A DNA stretch of 32,498 nucleotides from Bacteroidota bacterium (GCA_023387375.1 JAEWIE010000005.1:1-32498), one strand, 5' to 3'. Shown: positions 23,347 through 32,482, counted from the stretch's first letter. The notes: generated by a model from the sequence alone, not told the origin. Numbers and translations are program-made.

Positions 23347-25845
23347 TCATCTTCTCTTTATCCATTTATACACTTCAAACCACAAGACAGATACTGCTGC
23401 GATTAAAAATGCCGTTCCCAATTCCGGGATGTTCAGTCCGGTTACTTGAAAGAAACCGGCAAACAGGGGTATGTACAAGATAGCGAAAAGCAATACCAAA
23501 GTTACTCCGGTAATCATTGGGAACAGTTTATTTCTGTTTTTGAAACTATTAAACAGACTGTACGTAAACGAACGGTTGGTGTGGCTTAATAACACATTAG
23601 CAACGATTAGCGTAGTAAAAACCATTGCTCTTGTAGTTTCTTCATTGCTTCCTTTTTGAACGGCAAATTGATAAGCGAACAATACACCTGTTGTAATTAG
23701 CAATCCTTGAATAATACTGATGCTTAATTCTTTCCAATTCAGAAAGGTTTCGGTCATTTTCCGTGGTTTCCTTTGCATCGCATCTTTCTCTATCGGTTCG
23801 TTTTCATAAACAATGGAACAGGTCGGTCCCATAATCAGCTCCAGAAAAATAACGTGTACCGGTGTAAAAATATTCGGATATATCCAACCCAAAAACAAAG
23901 GCAGGGAAACGGTTAAAACAATGGGAATATGAATGGAAACAATATACTGAATGGCTTTTTTGATGTTGGCATAAATCCGTCTTCCTGCTGCAATTCCTGT
24001 AATAAGTTTGTCTAAATCATCATTGGTAATAACTAATGCTGCTGCTGCTTTGGCTATTTCCGTACCCTTATTGCCCATAGCTACGCCAATATGTGCCGCT
24101 TTGAGTGCAGGTGCATCGTTTACGCCATCACCTAACATTGCTACGATTTCTCCGGATTGTTTTAAGGCATTGACAACAGCAAGTTTCGCTTCGGGAAACA
24201 TACGGGTAAACAAGGTAGTGTCTTTTGAAATCTCAATGAGTTCCGCTTCCGAATGATGTGTTATTTCAGAACCATTAACAGCCGCAGTTGGGTTGATTAT
24301 TCCTGCCTGTCGGGCAATGGCGTTTGTGGTGTCAGCATTGTCGCCTGTAATCACTTTTACTTTAATTCCGGCATCGTAAATCTTTTGGAATACCTGCTGA
24401 ATGTCCTTTTTGGGCGGGTCATAAAATACCGTAAATCCTAAAAAGTCAAAGTTGAAATCCTGCTGTTTTTCTGGAAAATGGCTTCCTTCAAATGTACATT
24501 TGGCAACGCCCAGCACACGATAACCTTGTTTGCCGAAATCGCTGATTTGCCGGCGAAGCATTTCTTTTTCGCTGTCCGGAAGATGGGATACCGCAAGAAT
24601 AGCTTCGGGTGCGCCTTTGGTTGCAACAATGCGTTTTCTGGAACTGTTTTCAAAAAGATGTGTCATCATTGGCGGCTTTCCCTCCAGCGGATATTCGTGT
24701 ATCATTTGAAAGTCTCTACGCAGGTCATCTTTTTGCGTTTGTTTATAAACCTGATGCAAGGTTTTTTCCATCGGGTCAAACGGCACGGGTTCGCTGCTCC
24801 ACATCGCATATTGAATGAGTTCGGAGAGTTCCAGTTCATTCAAATGCGTTTCATCAAACACCTGATTGGTTTTATAATTGAAAAGAGCTTTCAGCCGCAT
24901 CGAATTTTCGGTAATTGTTCCGGTTTTATCCGTACAGATGACAGTAGTACTTCCCAGCGTTTCTACCACACTGCTTCGCTTGATGATAATGCCTTCACGC
25001 ATCAGTTTCCACGCCCCCAATGCCATAAACGTAGTAAAAGCGACAGGAATTTCTTCAGGCAGAATAGACATTGCCAAAGTCAGTCCGACCAACAGACTTT
25101 CCATAATATTCCGTGACTGCCAAAAGCTGTATGCCCAAACCATCAGAAAAACGATGATTCCAATAATTGCCATTCCTTTTACAAATCTGGCAATCTGGAT
25201 TTGCAGTGGCGAACGTTCTTCTTTGATGTGGTGAATGGATGTGCCAATTTTACCCAGTTTTGTTTCTGCACCTATTTTTTCAACTTTAAAAACCGCCAAT
25301 CCCGAAACTGTCAAAGTTCCGCTATACACTTTTTTGTCTTCGGTATCCTGATTTTTGAATACCGAAAAACTTTCTCCGGTAAGCGATGCTTCATTGACGG
25401 AAAAATCGTTGCTGTGTATTATTTCTCCATCGGCATTTATCATTTTTCCTTCTTCTGTAATGCACAAGTCTCCCACGGCAATTTCCCGGGTAGGGATTTG
25501 TATTACTTTTGAATTTCGGATAACGGTACTGAGTGGCTCATTCAGTTTTTCCAATGCCTCTAATGCCTTTTTGCTGCGGTTGTCCTGGTAGAAAGAGATG
25601 CCCGAAACAAGAATAATTGCTCCCAGCATAAACAGGGCTTCGGAATAATTGCCCACAATGACATAAATCACCGAAACGGCAATGAGCAAAAGCAACATCG
25701 GTTCTTTCAGAATATCAAACAACAATTCAAACCATGAGTTTTTATGGGTATTGTCAGTCTGATTGTAACCAAATTTTTCACGAGAAGCTTTTAGTTCTTC
25801 TTCCGTGAGACCAGATAGTTGTTTGGGGATATTATAGGTTGTCAT
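23347..25845 (-). CDS. P2-type cation-transporting ATPase (calcium/cation pump family)
   Basis: This 832-residue inner-membrane pump has all P-type hallmarks: actuator TGES (156-159), transmembrane ion-site motif PEEIP (263-267), phosphorylation site DKTGT (Asp306), nucleotide-binding KGAPEAIL, and hinge GDGVNDAPALKAAHIGVAMG. An N-terminal cation-ATPase domain (LSGLTEEELKASREKFGYNQ) and six C-terminal membrane segments place it with P2 (Ca2+/Mg2+/Na+-like) pumps. It has no CPC motif and no heavy-metal-binding domain, so it is not a P1B Cu/Zn/Cd pump, although it sits in a metal-resistance block. The PEEIP variant is common in bacterial members whose ion is often unproven. It lies between the cupin gene and the RND efflux operon. 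Confidence 0.94.
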   Translation of the reverse strand: MTTYNIPKQLSGLTEEELKASREKFGYNQTDNTHKNSWFELLFDILKEPMLLLLIAVSVIYVIVGNYSEALFMLGAIILVSGISFYQDNRSKKALEALEKLNEPLSTVIRNSKVIQIPTREIAVGDLCITEEGKMINADGEIIHSNDFSVNEASLTGESFSVFKNQDTEDKKVYSGTLTVSGLAVFKVEKIGAETKLGKIGTSIHHIKEERSPLQIQIARFVKGMAIIGIIVFLMVWAYSFWQSRNIMESLLVGLTLAMSILPEEIPVAFTTFMALGAWKLMREGIIIKRSSVVETLGSTTVICTDKTGTITENSMRLKALFNYKTNQVFDETHLNELELSELIQYAMWSSEPVPFDPMEKTLHQVYKQTQKDDLRRDFQMIHEYPLEGKPPMMTHLFENSSRKRIVATKGAPEAILAVSHLPDSEKEMLRRQISDFGKQGYRVLGVAKCTFEGSHFPEKQQDFNFDFLGFTVFYDPPKKDIQQVFQKIYDAGIKVKVITGDNADTTNAIARQAGIINPTAAVNGSEITHHSEAELIEISKDTTLFTRMFPEAKLAVVNALKQSGEIVAMLGDGVNDAPALKAAHIGVAMGNKGTEIAKAAAALVITNDDLDKLITGIAAGRRIYANIKKAIQYIVSIHIPIVLTVSLPLFLGWIYPNIFTPVHVIFLELIMGPTCSIVYENEPIEKDAMQRKPRKMTETFLNWKELSISIIQGLLITTGVLFAYQFAVQKGSNEETTRAMVFTTLIVANVLLSHTNRSFTYSLFNSFKNRNKLFPMITGVTLVLLFAILYIPLFAGFFQVTGLNIPELGTAFLIAAVSVLWFEVYKWIKRR

Positions 25846-25926
25846 GGTTCTTCAATTTTATAGATTATCCGGTAATTATTGATTGTTTTGAAACTGTCTT
25901 TGTGTTTTATTTTATTTTTTTCAGAG

Positions 25927-25952
25927 CAAACTATCAAATTTCACATAGTTTG
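25927..25952. promoter_or_regulatory. Inverted repeat upstream of the P-type ATPase gene
   Basis: Perfect 8-base arms CAAACTAT (25927-25934) and ATAGTTTG (25945-25952) enclose 10 bases. The repeat lies about 80 bases before the ATPase start, in a 192-base gap, so it may be an operator. TAGTTTG on the reverse strand resembles a -7 box with one base missing. Confidence 0.45.
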
Positions 25953-26037
25953 GTCAATGATTTTGTTTGAATTATTTTTTAACTCCTTTAAAATTACCGG
26001 AAAAATTATACTTCAAACCTAAAAACGATTAGAAGTA

Positions 26038-26499
26038 TTATTGAATTTCGTTTTTAATATTTTTTACCCAAGCCTCAATTTCTTGTTTATCGCTGTTGGA
26101 CAATTTAGCATCGCCATGTATAAGCGTATATGATTTTAATGGCATTTCATTGTCTTTGATGTTTTCAATCACTTCATCTAATTTATGCAATTTCTTTTTA
26201 GTGGAATAAGCATTGAACTCATCAAAATTCAGTTTTCTTTTTCCTTCATTTACATGGTTAGACAACCACCAATTCACTGGTTGGATTTTGTTGTACCAAG
26301 GATAATTGGTGTTGTTAGAATGACAATCGTAACAACTTGTTTTTAAAATATTTTGAATATTTTCTGGTACTTCGTAATACTGTGTAATGGTGTTTTCAGA
26401 AACCTGAATACTTTTGTTTTCTTTTGTTTTAAAGAATTGGATGACTACCAAAAGGACGATTATTGTAATCGCAGCTTTTTTTAAAATTGACATTTTCAT
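26038..26499 (-). CDS. Haem-binding domain protein, membrane-anchored
   Basis: This 153-residue protein has an N-terminal membrane anchor (AAITIIVLLVVIQFF) and a Haem_bd-type domain. The covalent haem site is SCYDCHS (Cys56, Cys59, His60), followed by the conserved NTNYPWYNKIQPVNWWLSNH and by DEVIENIKDNEMPLKSYTLI, whose Met is a possible second axial ligand. Such small single-haem proteins face the periplasm and probably pass electrons or sense redox state; the partner is unknown. A second ATG at 26493 is also possible. The gene is last in the RND efflux operon, 42 bases after the membrane-fusion protein, where this family is often found in Bacteroidota. Confidence 0.88.
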   Translation of the reverse strand: MKMSILKKAAITIIVLLVVIQFFKTKENKSIQVSENTITQYYEVPENIQNILKTSCYDCHSNNTNYPWYNKIQPVNWWLSNHVNEGKRKLNFDEFNAYSTKKKLHKLDEVIENIKDNEMPLKSYTLIHGDAKLSNSDKQEIEAWVKNIKNEIQ

Positions 26500-26541
26500 T
26501 ACTTTGAATTTTTAAGGTTAATTGATTTTAAAATGTTTTGT

Positions 26542-27669
26542 TTATTCTTCTCCCTTATTTTTCATCGCCATCAGTAAGGTATATGCTCCTTGCTGCACGA
26601 TTTTGCTGTTCTTCAACGCATCGGCATTGAGGATTTCTGTAAAACCATCTCCGCTGCTTCCCACTTCTACCGCTATCATTTCAAAGTTGGCAGTATCTTT
26701 TTGTTTAAAAATATAATGTTTCCCTTCAAAAGAGACGATACACTCATCGGGCAGTGCTAAGTTTTTTGTTTCAGGAATTTCGATTTCTGCATTCATATAC
26801 ATTCCTGGGATTAAAAGAGCATCATACTTATCAAAATGAGCGTGTACCTCCACGGCTCTGTCTTCTGAAATGCTTTTTCCAATGAGAATAATTTTTCCGA
26901 AATACTTTTTATCGGGTTTGTTATTGGTATAACTGACTACCGGCATACCGATTTGAATTTTATCAAAGTCTTTTTCAAAAATTTTTAGGTTCAAATGAAT
27001 ATCTCTTGGGTCCACCAATTCAAACAACACATCTGACGGACTCACATACTTACCGATATTGACCATTACTTTAGTAACATATCCATCAAAAGGGGCGTAA
27101 ATATTAGATGTTCGCTTGATGTTATTGACGTTGATTTGATTGGGATTGATATGAATGAGTTGCAGCTTTTGTTCTAATGCAGCAAGCGAAGCTTCCAAAA
27201 TCCTGTAATCTGCCTGTGCCTGTTGGAAAACCTTATCGCTGCTTGCTTTACTTTGATTGAGTTCTTTTTGGCGGTTGTATTCATCCTTTGCATTTTGCAA
27301 TTGTGCTTTTGTGGTCAAATAATCTTGCTGTAATTGGATATACTGATTGTCTTCTAATGTTACCAGTACTTCGCCTTTTTTGAAATGCATAGCGGGCAAT
27401 AGTTTAGTGGATTGCACCCTGCCGCCTAAAGCACTGCTGACAGAAACCAAATTTTGTGGCGGCACATCTATTGAGCCGTTTAGCCTGAGCGTGTGATGGA
27501 TATTTTTTTCCTGTAATTCCGTTGTGCTTAATTGAAAATTTTGAAGTTGTTCTTTGCTTAATGAAATGTGGTCTTCATTGGTTGTACTTTGCTTTTCAAC
27601 TTGCTCTTGTTGGCTGTTTTTACAACCGAAAAGAGCTAAACTCAATAGGACGATAATTATATTTTTCAT
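26542..27669 (-). CDS. RND efflux periplasmic adaptor (membrane-fusion) lipoprotein, CusB/CzcB-like
   Basis: This 375-residue protein has lipobox LFGC (Cys16). It contains the barrel-sandwich hybrid (SVSSALGGRVQSTKLLPAMH, FKKGEVLVTLEDNQYIQLQQ), a long coiled-coil hairpin (LTTKAQLQNAKDEYNRQKEL, ASLAALEQKLQ), the second lipoyl half (NIYAPFDGYVTKVMVNIGKY) and the beta-barrel domain (FEKDFDKIQIGMPVVSYTNN). These parts make it the periplasmic link between the RND pump and the outer-membrane channel. The partner gene for both, the CzcA-TolC fusion, ends 7 bases upstream. The metal is not shown by the sequence; there is no Met-rich N-terminal segment as in E. coli CusB, so Co/Zn/Cd or Ni export is as likely as Cu. 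Confidence 0.95.
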   Translation of the reverse strand: MKNIIIVLLSLALFGCKNSQQEQVEKQSTTNEDHISLSKEQLQNFQLSTTELQEKNIHHTLRLNGSIDVPPQNLVSVSSALGGRVQSTKLLPAMHFKKGEVLVTLEDNQYIQLQQDYLTTKAQLQNAKDEYNRQKELNQSKASSDKVFQQAQADYRILEASLAALEQKLQLIHINPNQINVNNIKRTSNIYAPFDGYVTKVMVNIGKYVSPSDVLFELVDPRDIHLNLKIFEKDFDKIQIGMPVVSYTNNKPDKKYFGKIILIGKSISEDRAVEVHAHFDKYDALLIPGMYMNAEIEIPETKNLALPDECIVSFEGKHYIFKQKDTANFEMIAVEVGSSGDGFTEILNADALKNSKIVQQGAYTLLMAMKNKGEE

Positions 27670-27676
27670 TGTTATT

Positions 27677-30600
27677 TTATTTTGAAATGAGATAAAGAAT
27701 AGTGATGGCTGTTTGGTTTAACTGGGCAACAGCCTGATAATAGTTGGTTTGAATTTGTGTTGCCTGATTATTCAAAAGCACCCAATCCAAATAGTTGATT
27801 TCTCCATTGGCAAATTGTTCTTTTGCTGTTTTAAAAATCTGTTCTGCTTGTGGCAGCTGCTTGTTTTGAAAATTCTCAACAATTGCTTTTTGTGTTTGAT
27901 AAGTATTCAAAGCCGACCGGTATTCCGTTTCTAATTGGGCTTTTTTGACTAATTGCTCATTTTCGTAAAAAGCAATTTTTTGTTGTTCTGCTTTTATGTT
28001 GGCTTTTTGTCCGCCAGCAAAAATGGGAACGCCTACACCCAACGCCACCACATTGTATCTATTTTGACCAAACTCTCTAAAACTTTGGTTGTAATAAGAT
28101 AATGACAAATCAGGCAGAAGTTTGGATTTCTCCAATTTCACCTGCAATTTGGATTGTTCAATTTCCTGTTGAGATAATTCAATCAGAGGATGATTTTCTA
28201 TTGAAATATCATTAGACAGTAATCCTATATCAATGATAAAGTTATCAGCTATCGGCTTATATCTAATATCTGAATTTAACAGACATTGTAATTGAATTTT
28301 TGCTAAATCAATTTCATTTTCCAACCATTTTAATTGATTGGAAATATTCTCAAACTGAATTTCGGCAGTTGTTTTTTCCAGGATATTTCCAGCACCTTTT
28401 TCAAATCGCAATTTGCTTTTTTCTAAAAACTCTGCATATAGTGTATCGGTTCTACTTAGAATATTTTTCTGTTCATTCAGCAATAAAATCTGATAAAAAA
28501 TTTGAGTAACCAATTTTCTTGTTTCTGCCTTTGAACGTTTTGTTTGGGTTAACGCTTTTTGCCATTCCTGCTCTAAAACTTTCTTTTGATTGCTGTAAAC
28601 CGTAGGAAAATTGATGCTTTGAGAAATACCAAATTTATTGTCAAAAGCTGGTGTGTTTATTTGCCCTAATTCTGTAGTGAGATTGGTTTGCGGAATATTG
28701 AGATAAGATGCTCTCTTCTTAGCCTGATAGCTTTCTAACAGTTCATTGCTTTTGATGGAAAGATTATTTTTATCCGCCATTTCCAAAGCCTGTTCCAACG
28801 AAATATTTTGTGCAAAAAGCGGAATTTGGAACAACAAAACAATAAGGGTTGCAATTGATTTTTTAGACAGTTTGATTTTCTTAAAACTGATTTTTTCAAA
28901 CTGAATAAATAGGGTAGGAAGCACAAAAAGCGTTAAGAAAGTAGCAATCAACAATCCGCCAATCACCACCGTTGCCAAAGGTTTTTGCACTTCGGCTCCT
29001 GCACCTGTGCTCAATGCCATTGGTAAAAATCCGAGCGCGGCTACAAATGCTGTCATTAAAACTGGTCGCAATCTGGTTTTTGTGCCGTTTAAAACTATTT
29101 TTTCTACATCTTGTTCTCCTGCTTTCTTCAATCGGTTAAATTCTGCTATCAATACAATGCCGTTCAGAACAGCAACGCCAAACAAAGCAATAAATCCAAT
29201 GCCAGCACTGATGCTAAAAGGCATTCCTCGCAGTGCTAACAGAAAAATACCGCCAATGGCAGAAAGTGGAATGGCAGTATAAATCAATAAACTTTCTTTT
29301 ACTGACTTAAATGCAAAAAACAATAGCAGAAATATTAAAGCCAATGATATAGGTACGGCAATCATTAAACGATCTTTTGCTTGGTTTAGATTTTCAAAAG
29401 CACCTCCGTAAGTGATGTAATAACCCGGTGAAAACTGTAGTTGTTGTTCTGCTTTTTCACTCAATTCATTCACAATACTTTGTACATCCCTGCCACGCAC
29501 ATTAAAGCCGATTACAATTCTTCGTTTGGCATCTTCTCTCTGTATTTGAGCCGGTCCGGTGATAATGTCCACATCCGCCACTTGATATAAAGGTATCTGT
29601 GTGCCTTTGGGCGTTGGGATGAGCAGATTGCGAATATCATTCAAGTTTTCTCTTTGCTTTTCATCCAATCGAACGACCAAATCAAACCGTTTTTCTCCTT
29701 CATACACCTTACCGGTGCTTTGTCCTGCAAAAGCAGTGTTCACCACTTTATTGACTTCTTTAATATTCAGTCCAAATTGTGCCATATTGGTTCGGTTGAA
29801 TTTGACTACCACCTGCGACATCCCAGTTACGGGTTCTATGTATAAATCTTCTGCACCCTTTACGGTTTTGATGATAGTGCCTAATTGTGTGGCATAATGT
29901 GCAAGACTGTCTAGGTCCTCTCCAAAAATCTTACAAACCACATCTTGTCTTGCACCGGTCATTAATTCATTAAAACGCATTTGCACCGGATACTGAAAAC
30001 CTGTGCTGATGCCGGGTACAGCTTCCAAAGATTTTCCCATCTTTTCTGCCAATTCGGGAAAGGTTTTAGCGGAAGTCCATTCTTTCTTATTTTTCAAAAT
30101 CACCATCATATCGCTGGCTTCCATCGGCATAGGGTCGGTGGGAACTTCTCCGCTTCCAATTTTTGTCACTACTTTTTCCACTTCCGGATATTCTGATTTC
30201 AAAATATGAGCGGCCTTTTGAGTGTATTCAATGGTGGTGTTTAAATTACTACCGGTTAATACTCTGGTGTCCACTGCAAAATCACCTTCTTCCAATGAGG
30301 GAATAAATTCACCGCCCATTCTTGAAAGGATAAATAGAGCAATTACAAAAAGTACAGCAACCGATGCGATGACCGTTTTGGGAAAATGAATCACCTTTTT
30401 CAATAAATTTTGATGTGCGTTGGCTACTTTATCCATTACCTTGTCCGACAGATTGGGCTTGTGTTTTAGTTTTTTACTCAATACCAAAGCACTCATCATC
30501 GGTATATAAGTAAGCGAAAGAATAAATGCACCAATCAAAGCAAAAGAAACTGTCTGTGCCATCGGTTTAAACATTTTGCCCTCGATACCTTGTAAACTGA

Positions 30601-31999
30601 AAATAGGCAAGTAAACAATCAGTATAATAATCTGACCAAAAACAGCACTGTTTACCATTTTGGAGGCTGAGCTTTTGACCTGTTTATTCATTTCCGATTG
30701 GCTGATTTTGGGCATGATTTCATATTTTTTGCCGTGATGCAACTGATGCAAAACCGCTTCAACGATAATCACCGCACCATCCACAATCAAACCGAAATCC
30801 AATGCTCCCAAGCTCATCAGATTGCCACTCACTCCGAAAACATTCATCATAATAATGGCAAAGAGCATGGAAAGGGGAATAACGGATGCTACCAACAATC
30901 CAGCTCTTAAATTGCCTAAGAACAACACCAAAACAAAAATGACTATCAATGCACCTTCTGCCAAATTGGTTTCAATCGTATGAATGGCATTATTGACCAT
31001 TTTGGTTCTATCTAAAAAAGGCTCAATCACCACGCCTTCCGGCAGCGTTTTTTCAATGAGTGCAATTCTTTCTTTCACATTTTTGATGACATCATTGCTA
31101 TTCGCTCCTTTCAACATCATTACTATGGCTCCGGCTACTTCGCCTTCATCGTTATAGGTCATTGCTCCAAAACGAGTAGCATAGCCGATATTCAATGTAG
31201 CTACATCTTTCAGCAAAACAGGAATACCGTCTGAAGTAGATTTTACGGCAATATTTTCAATATCCTCTTTGTTTCCAATTAAGCCTTCACTTCGGATAAA
31301 TAAAACAGTCGGACCTTTTTCAATATATGCTCCGCCCGTGTTTTGGTTGTTGTTTTCTAATGCCTGAAAAATATCATTGATAGACAGATTGAATGATTGC
31401 AATTTTTGGGCATTCACCGCTATTTCATATTGTTTTAGCTTGCCGCCAAAACTGCTGACTTCCGCCACGCCTTTCACACCTAATAATTGTCTTCTTACAA
31501 CCCAATCCTGAATCGTGCGCAATTCGGTAACATCATATTTATTTTCAAAGCCCGGTTTTGCCCGAACCATATACTGGTAGATTTCACCCAACCCGGTAGA
31601 AATGGGTCCCAATTCAGGCGTGCCGACACCATCAGGAATTTCATCTTTTACGGATTGCAATCTTTCAGTTACTTGTTGCCTCGCCCAATACACATCTATA
31701 TTGTCGTCAAAAACAATGGTAACTAAGGATAAACCAAAACGGGAAAAACTCCTGATTTCGTGAATACCGGCAATGTTGCTGCTTGCCTGTTCGATAGGAA
31801 AAGTAACCAATCGCTCAATATCTGTGGCCCCGAGGGCGGGTGCAACGGTTATGACTTGAACCTGATTATTGGTAATATCGGGAACGGCATCAATGGGCAG
31901 TTTGGTGGTTTCGTACACACCAAAGATGATAAGGGCAGCCGTAAACAGCCCTATGATGAGTTTGTTCCTTACGGAAAACTCGATGATTTTATTAAGCAT
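27677..31999 (-). CDS. CzcA/CusA-family heavy-metal RND pump fused to a TolC-like outer-membrane channel
   Basis: This 1440-residue protein has two parts. Residues 1 to about 1040 are a complete heavy-metal RND permease, with 12 membrane segments, two large periplasmic loops (TTKLPIDAVPDITNNQVQVI near the start) and the TM4 motif GALDFGLIVDGAVIIVEAVL with proton-relay acidic residues. Residues about 1065-1440 are an outer-membrane factor (NISLEQALEMADKNNLSIKS, NVVALGVGVPIFAGGQ, YLDWVLLNNQATQIQ). The joint at about 1048-1064 reads SIATLIVLLFQIPLFAQ, which looks like a complete signal peptide with a cleavage site after FAQ. The pump uses the proton gradient to move divalent or monovalent metal ions from periplasm or cytoplasm out of the cell. 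Such fusions are widespread in Bacteroidota. The adaptor gene follows in the same operon. The metal is not determined. Confidence 0.95.
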   Translation of the reverse strand: MLNKIIEFSVRNKLIIGLFTAALIIFGVYETTKLPIDAVPDITNNQVQVITVAPALGATDIERLVTFPIEQASSNIAGIHEIRSFSRFGLSLVTIVFDDNIDVYWARQQVTERLQSVKDEIPDGVGTPELGPISTGLGEIYQYMVRAKPGFENKYDVTELRTIQDWVVRRQLLGVKGVAEVSSFGGKLKQYEIAVNAQKLQSFNLSINDIFQALENNNQNTGGAYIEKGPTVLFIRSEGLIGNKEDIENIAVKSTSDGIPVLLKDVATLNIGYATRFGAMTYNDEGEVAGAIVMMLKGANSNDVIKNVKERIALIEKTLPEGVVIEPFLDRTKMVNNAIHTIETNLAEGALIVIFVLVLFLGNLRAGLLVASVIPLSMLFAIIMMNVFGVSGNLMSLGALDFGLIVDGAVIIVEAVLHQLHHGKKYEIMPKISQSEMNKQVKSSASKMVNSAVFGQIIILIVYLPIFSLQGIEGKMFKPMAQTVSFALIGAFILSLTYIPMMSALVLSKKLKHKPNLSDKVMDKVANAHQNLLKKVIHFPKTVIASVAVLFVIALFILSRMGGEFIPSLEEGDFAVDTRVLTGSNLNTTIEYTQKAAHILKSEYPEVEKVVTKIGSGEVPTDPMPMEASDMMVILKNKKEWTSAKTFPELAEKMGKSLEAVPGISTGFQYPVQMRFNELMTGARQDVVCKIFGEDLDSLAHYATQLGTIIKTVKGAEDLYIEPVTGMSQVVVKFNRTNMAQFGLNIKEVNKVVNTAFAGQSTGKVYEGEKRFDLVVRLDEKQRENLNDIRNLLIPTPKGTQIPLYQVADVDIITGPAQIQREDAKRRIVIGFNVRGRDVQSIVNELSEKAEQQLQFSPGYYITYGGAFENLNQAKDRLMIAVPISLALIFLLLFFAFKSVKESLLIYTAIPLSAIGGIFLLALRGMPFSISAGIGFIALFGVAVLNGIVLIAEFNRLKKAGEQDVEKIVLNGTKTRLRPVLMTAFVAALGFLPMALSTGAGAEVQKPLATVVIGGLLIATFLTLFVLPTLFIQFEKISFKKIKLSKKSIATLIVLLFQIPLFAQNISLEQALEMADKNNLSIKSNELLESYQAKKRASYLNIPQTNLTTELGQINTPAFDNKFGISQSINFPTVYSNQKKVLEQEWQKALTQTKRSKAETRKLVTQIFYQILLLNEQKNILSRTDTLYAEFLEKSKLRFEKGAGNILEKTTAEIQFENISNQLKWLENEIDLAKIQLQCLLNSDIRYKPIADNFIIDIGLLSNDISIENHPLIELSQQEIEQSKLQVKLEKSKLLPDLSLSYYNQSFREFGQNRYNVVALGVGVPIFAGGQKANIKAEQQKIAFYENEQLVKKAQLETEYRSALNTYQTQKAIVENFQNKQLPQAEQIFKTAKEQFANGEINYLDWVLLNNQATQIQTNYYQAVAQLNQTAITILYLISK

Positions 32000-32036
32000 A
32001 ATTCATTTAAATTAATCGTTTTGAAAAATGTACGAT

Positions 32037-32066
32037 AGCGATATGCACATCAAAATGCTTATCGCT
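32037..32066. repeat. Hairpin in the leader of the RND pump gene
   Basis: AGCGATA (32037-32043) pairs with TATCGCT (32060-32066). After one mismatch three more pairs form, leaving an 8-base loop. It sits in the 81-base gap between the small secreted protein and the pump gene. No T-run follows directly on the gene strand. Confidence 0.5.
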
Positions 32067-32080
32067 CTTTCAAAAAAAGA

Positions 32081-32470
32081 TTAACTAAAACGAGGCGGTT
32101 GCCAGATACTGTTCAGATATGTGTTTGAATAGTTTTGCTGGCTGTAAGTAGGTAATTTTACAACTGTCACAACTAAAGTGTTGTGAGAAATCACAATAGA
32201 AGGCGGCGCAACAATGGAAACAACCGACGAGAAGTGGCCATCAATAGCCTTAAACGGCAGTTGGTCGTGGTGGTTGTGGTTTTCCCGATGGTCGTGATTG
32301 ATCCCTCCCGTATAATGCTGCACTAAAAAATTGAAGATGGTAACGTCTTTATCTTCATTGGTATGTTCCAAATAATGTTGTACAAGCATTGGCAATTTCA
32401 GTACCTCTCCGAATGCCGTATTTGCACTCAGAAAGGTAAAAAGAAAAAATATTGCCAATAATCTTTTCAT
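32081..32470 (-). CDS. Small His-rich secreted protein at the head of the RND metal-efflux operon
   Basis: This 129-residue protein has signal peptide MKRLLAIFFLFTFLSANTAFG. The mature part has KLPMLVQHYLEHTNEDKDVT, FLVQHYTGGINHDH, a His cluster HDHRENHNHHDQ, and the ending YLNSIWQPPRFS. Small exported proteins with this pattern (KLP-LV-HY-EH, FL--HY, and C-terminal IWQPP) recur in front of CzcA-type genes in Bacteroidota. The many histidines suggest metal binding or sensing in the periplasm, but no function has been shown to my knowledge. It opens the operon, with the pump gene 81 bases downstream. A -7 box lies only 4 bases before its ATG, so the transcript may be nearly leaderless. Confidence 0.85.
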   Translation of the reverse strand: MKRLLAIFFLFTFLSANTAFGEVLKLPMLVQHYLEHTNEDKDVTIFNFLVQHYTGGINHDHRENHNHHDQLPFKAIDGHFSSVVSIVAPPSIVISHNTLVVTVVKLPTYSQQNYSNTYLNSIWQPPRFS

Positions 32471-32474
32471 ACTA

Positions 32475-32482
32475 CAAAGGTA
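32475..32482 (-). promoter_or_regulatory. -7 promoter box for the metal-efflux operon
   Basis: The reverse strand reads TACCTTTG, an exact TAnnTTTG match, ending 4 bases before the ATG at 32470. The -33 region is at the window edge and cannot be judged. Confidence 0.55.

Noticed and set aside
24478..25116. Long open frame of 212 codons on the plus strand inside the P-type ATPase gene
   Set aside because: It is antisense to a strongly conserved ATPase, has no family-like sequence, and is rich in residues expected from a reversed coding frame.
23347..25845. Reading the ATPase as a P1B heavy-metal (Cu/Zn/Cd) pump because of its neighbours
   Set aside because: The membrane motif is PEEIP, not CPC, and there is no heavy-metal-binding domain; it belongs with P2 pumps.
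27677..31999. CzcA-TolC fusion as an assembly artefact from a missed stop codon
   Set aside because: The frame is continuous with sensible codons throughout, and fused pumps of this length are known in Bacteroidota.
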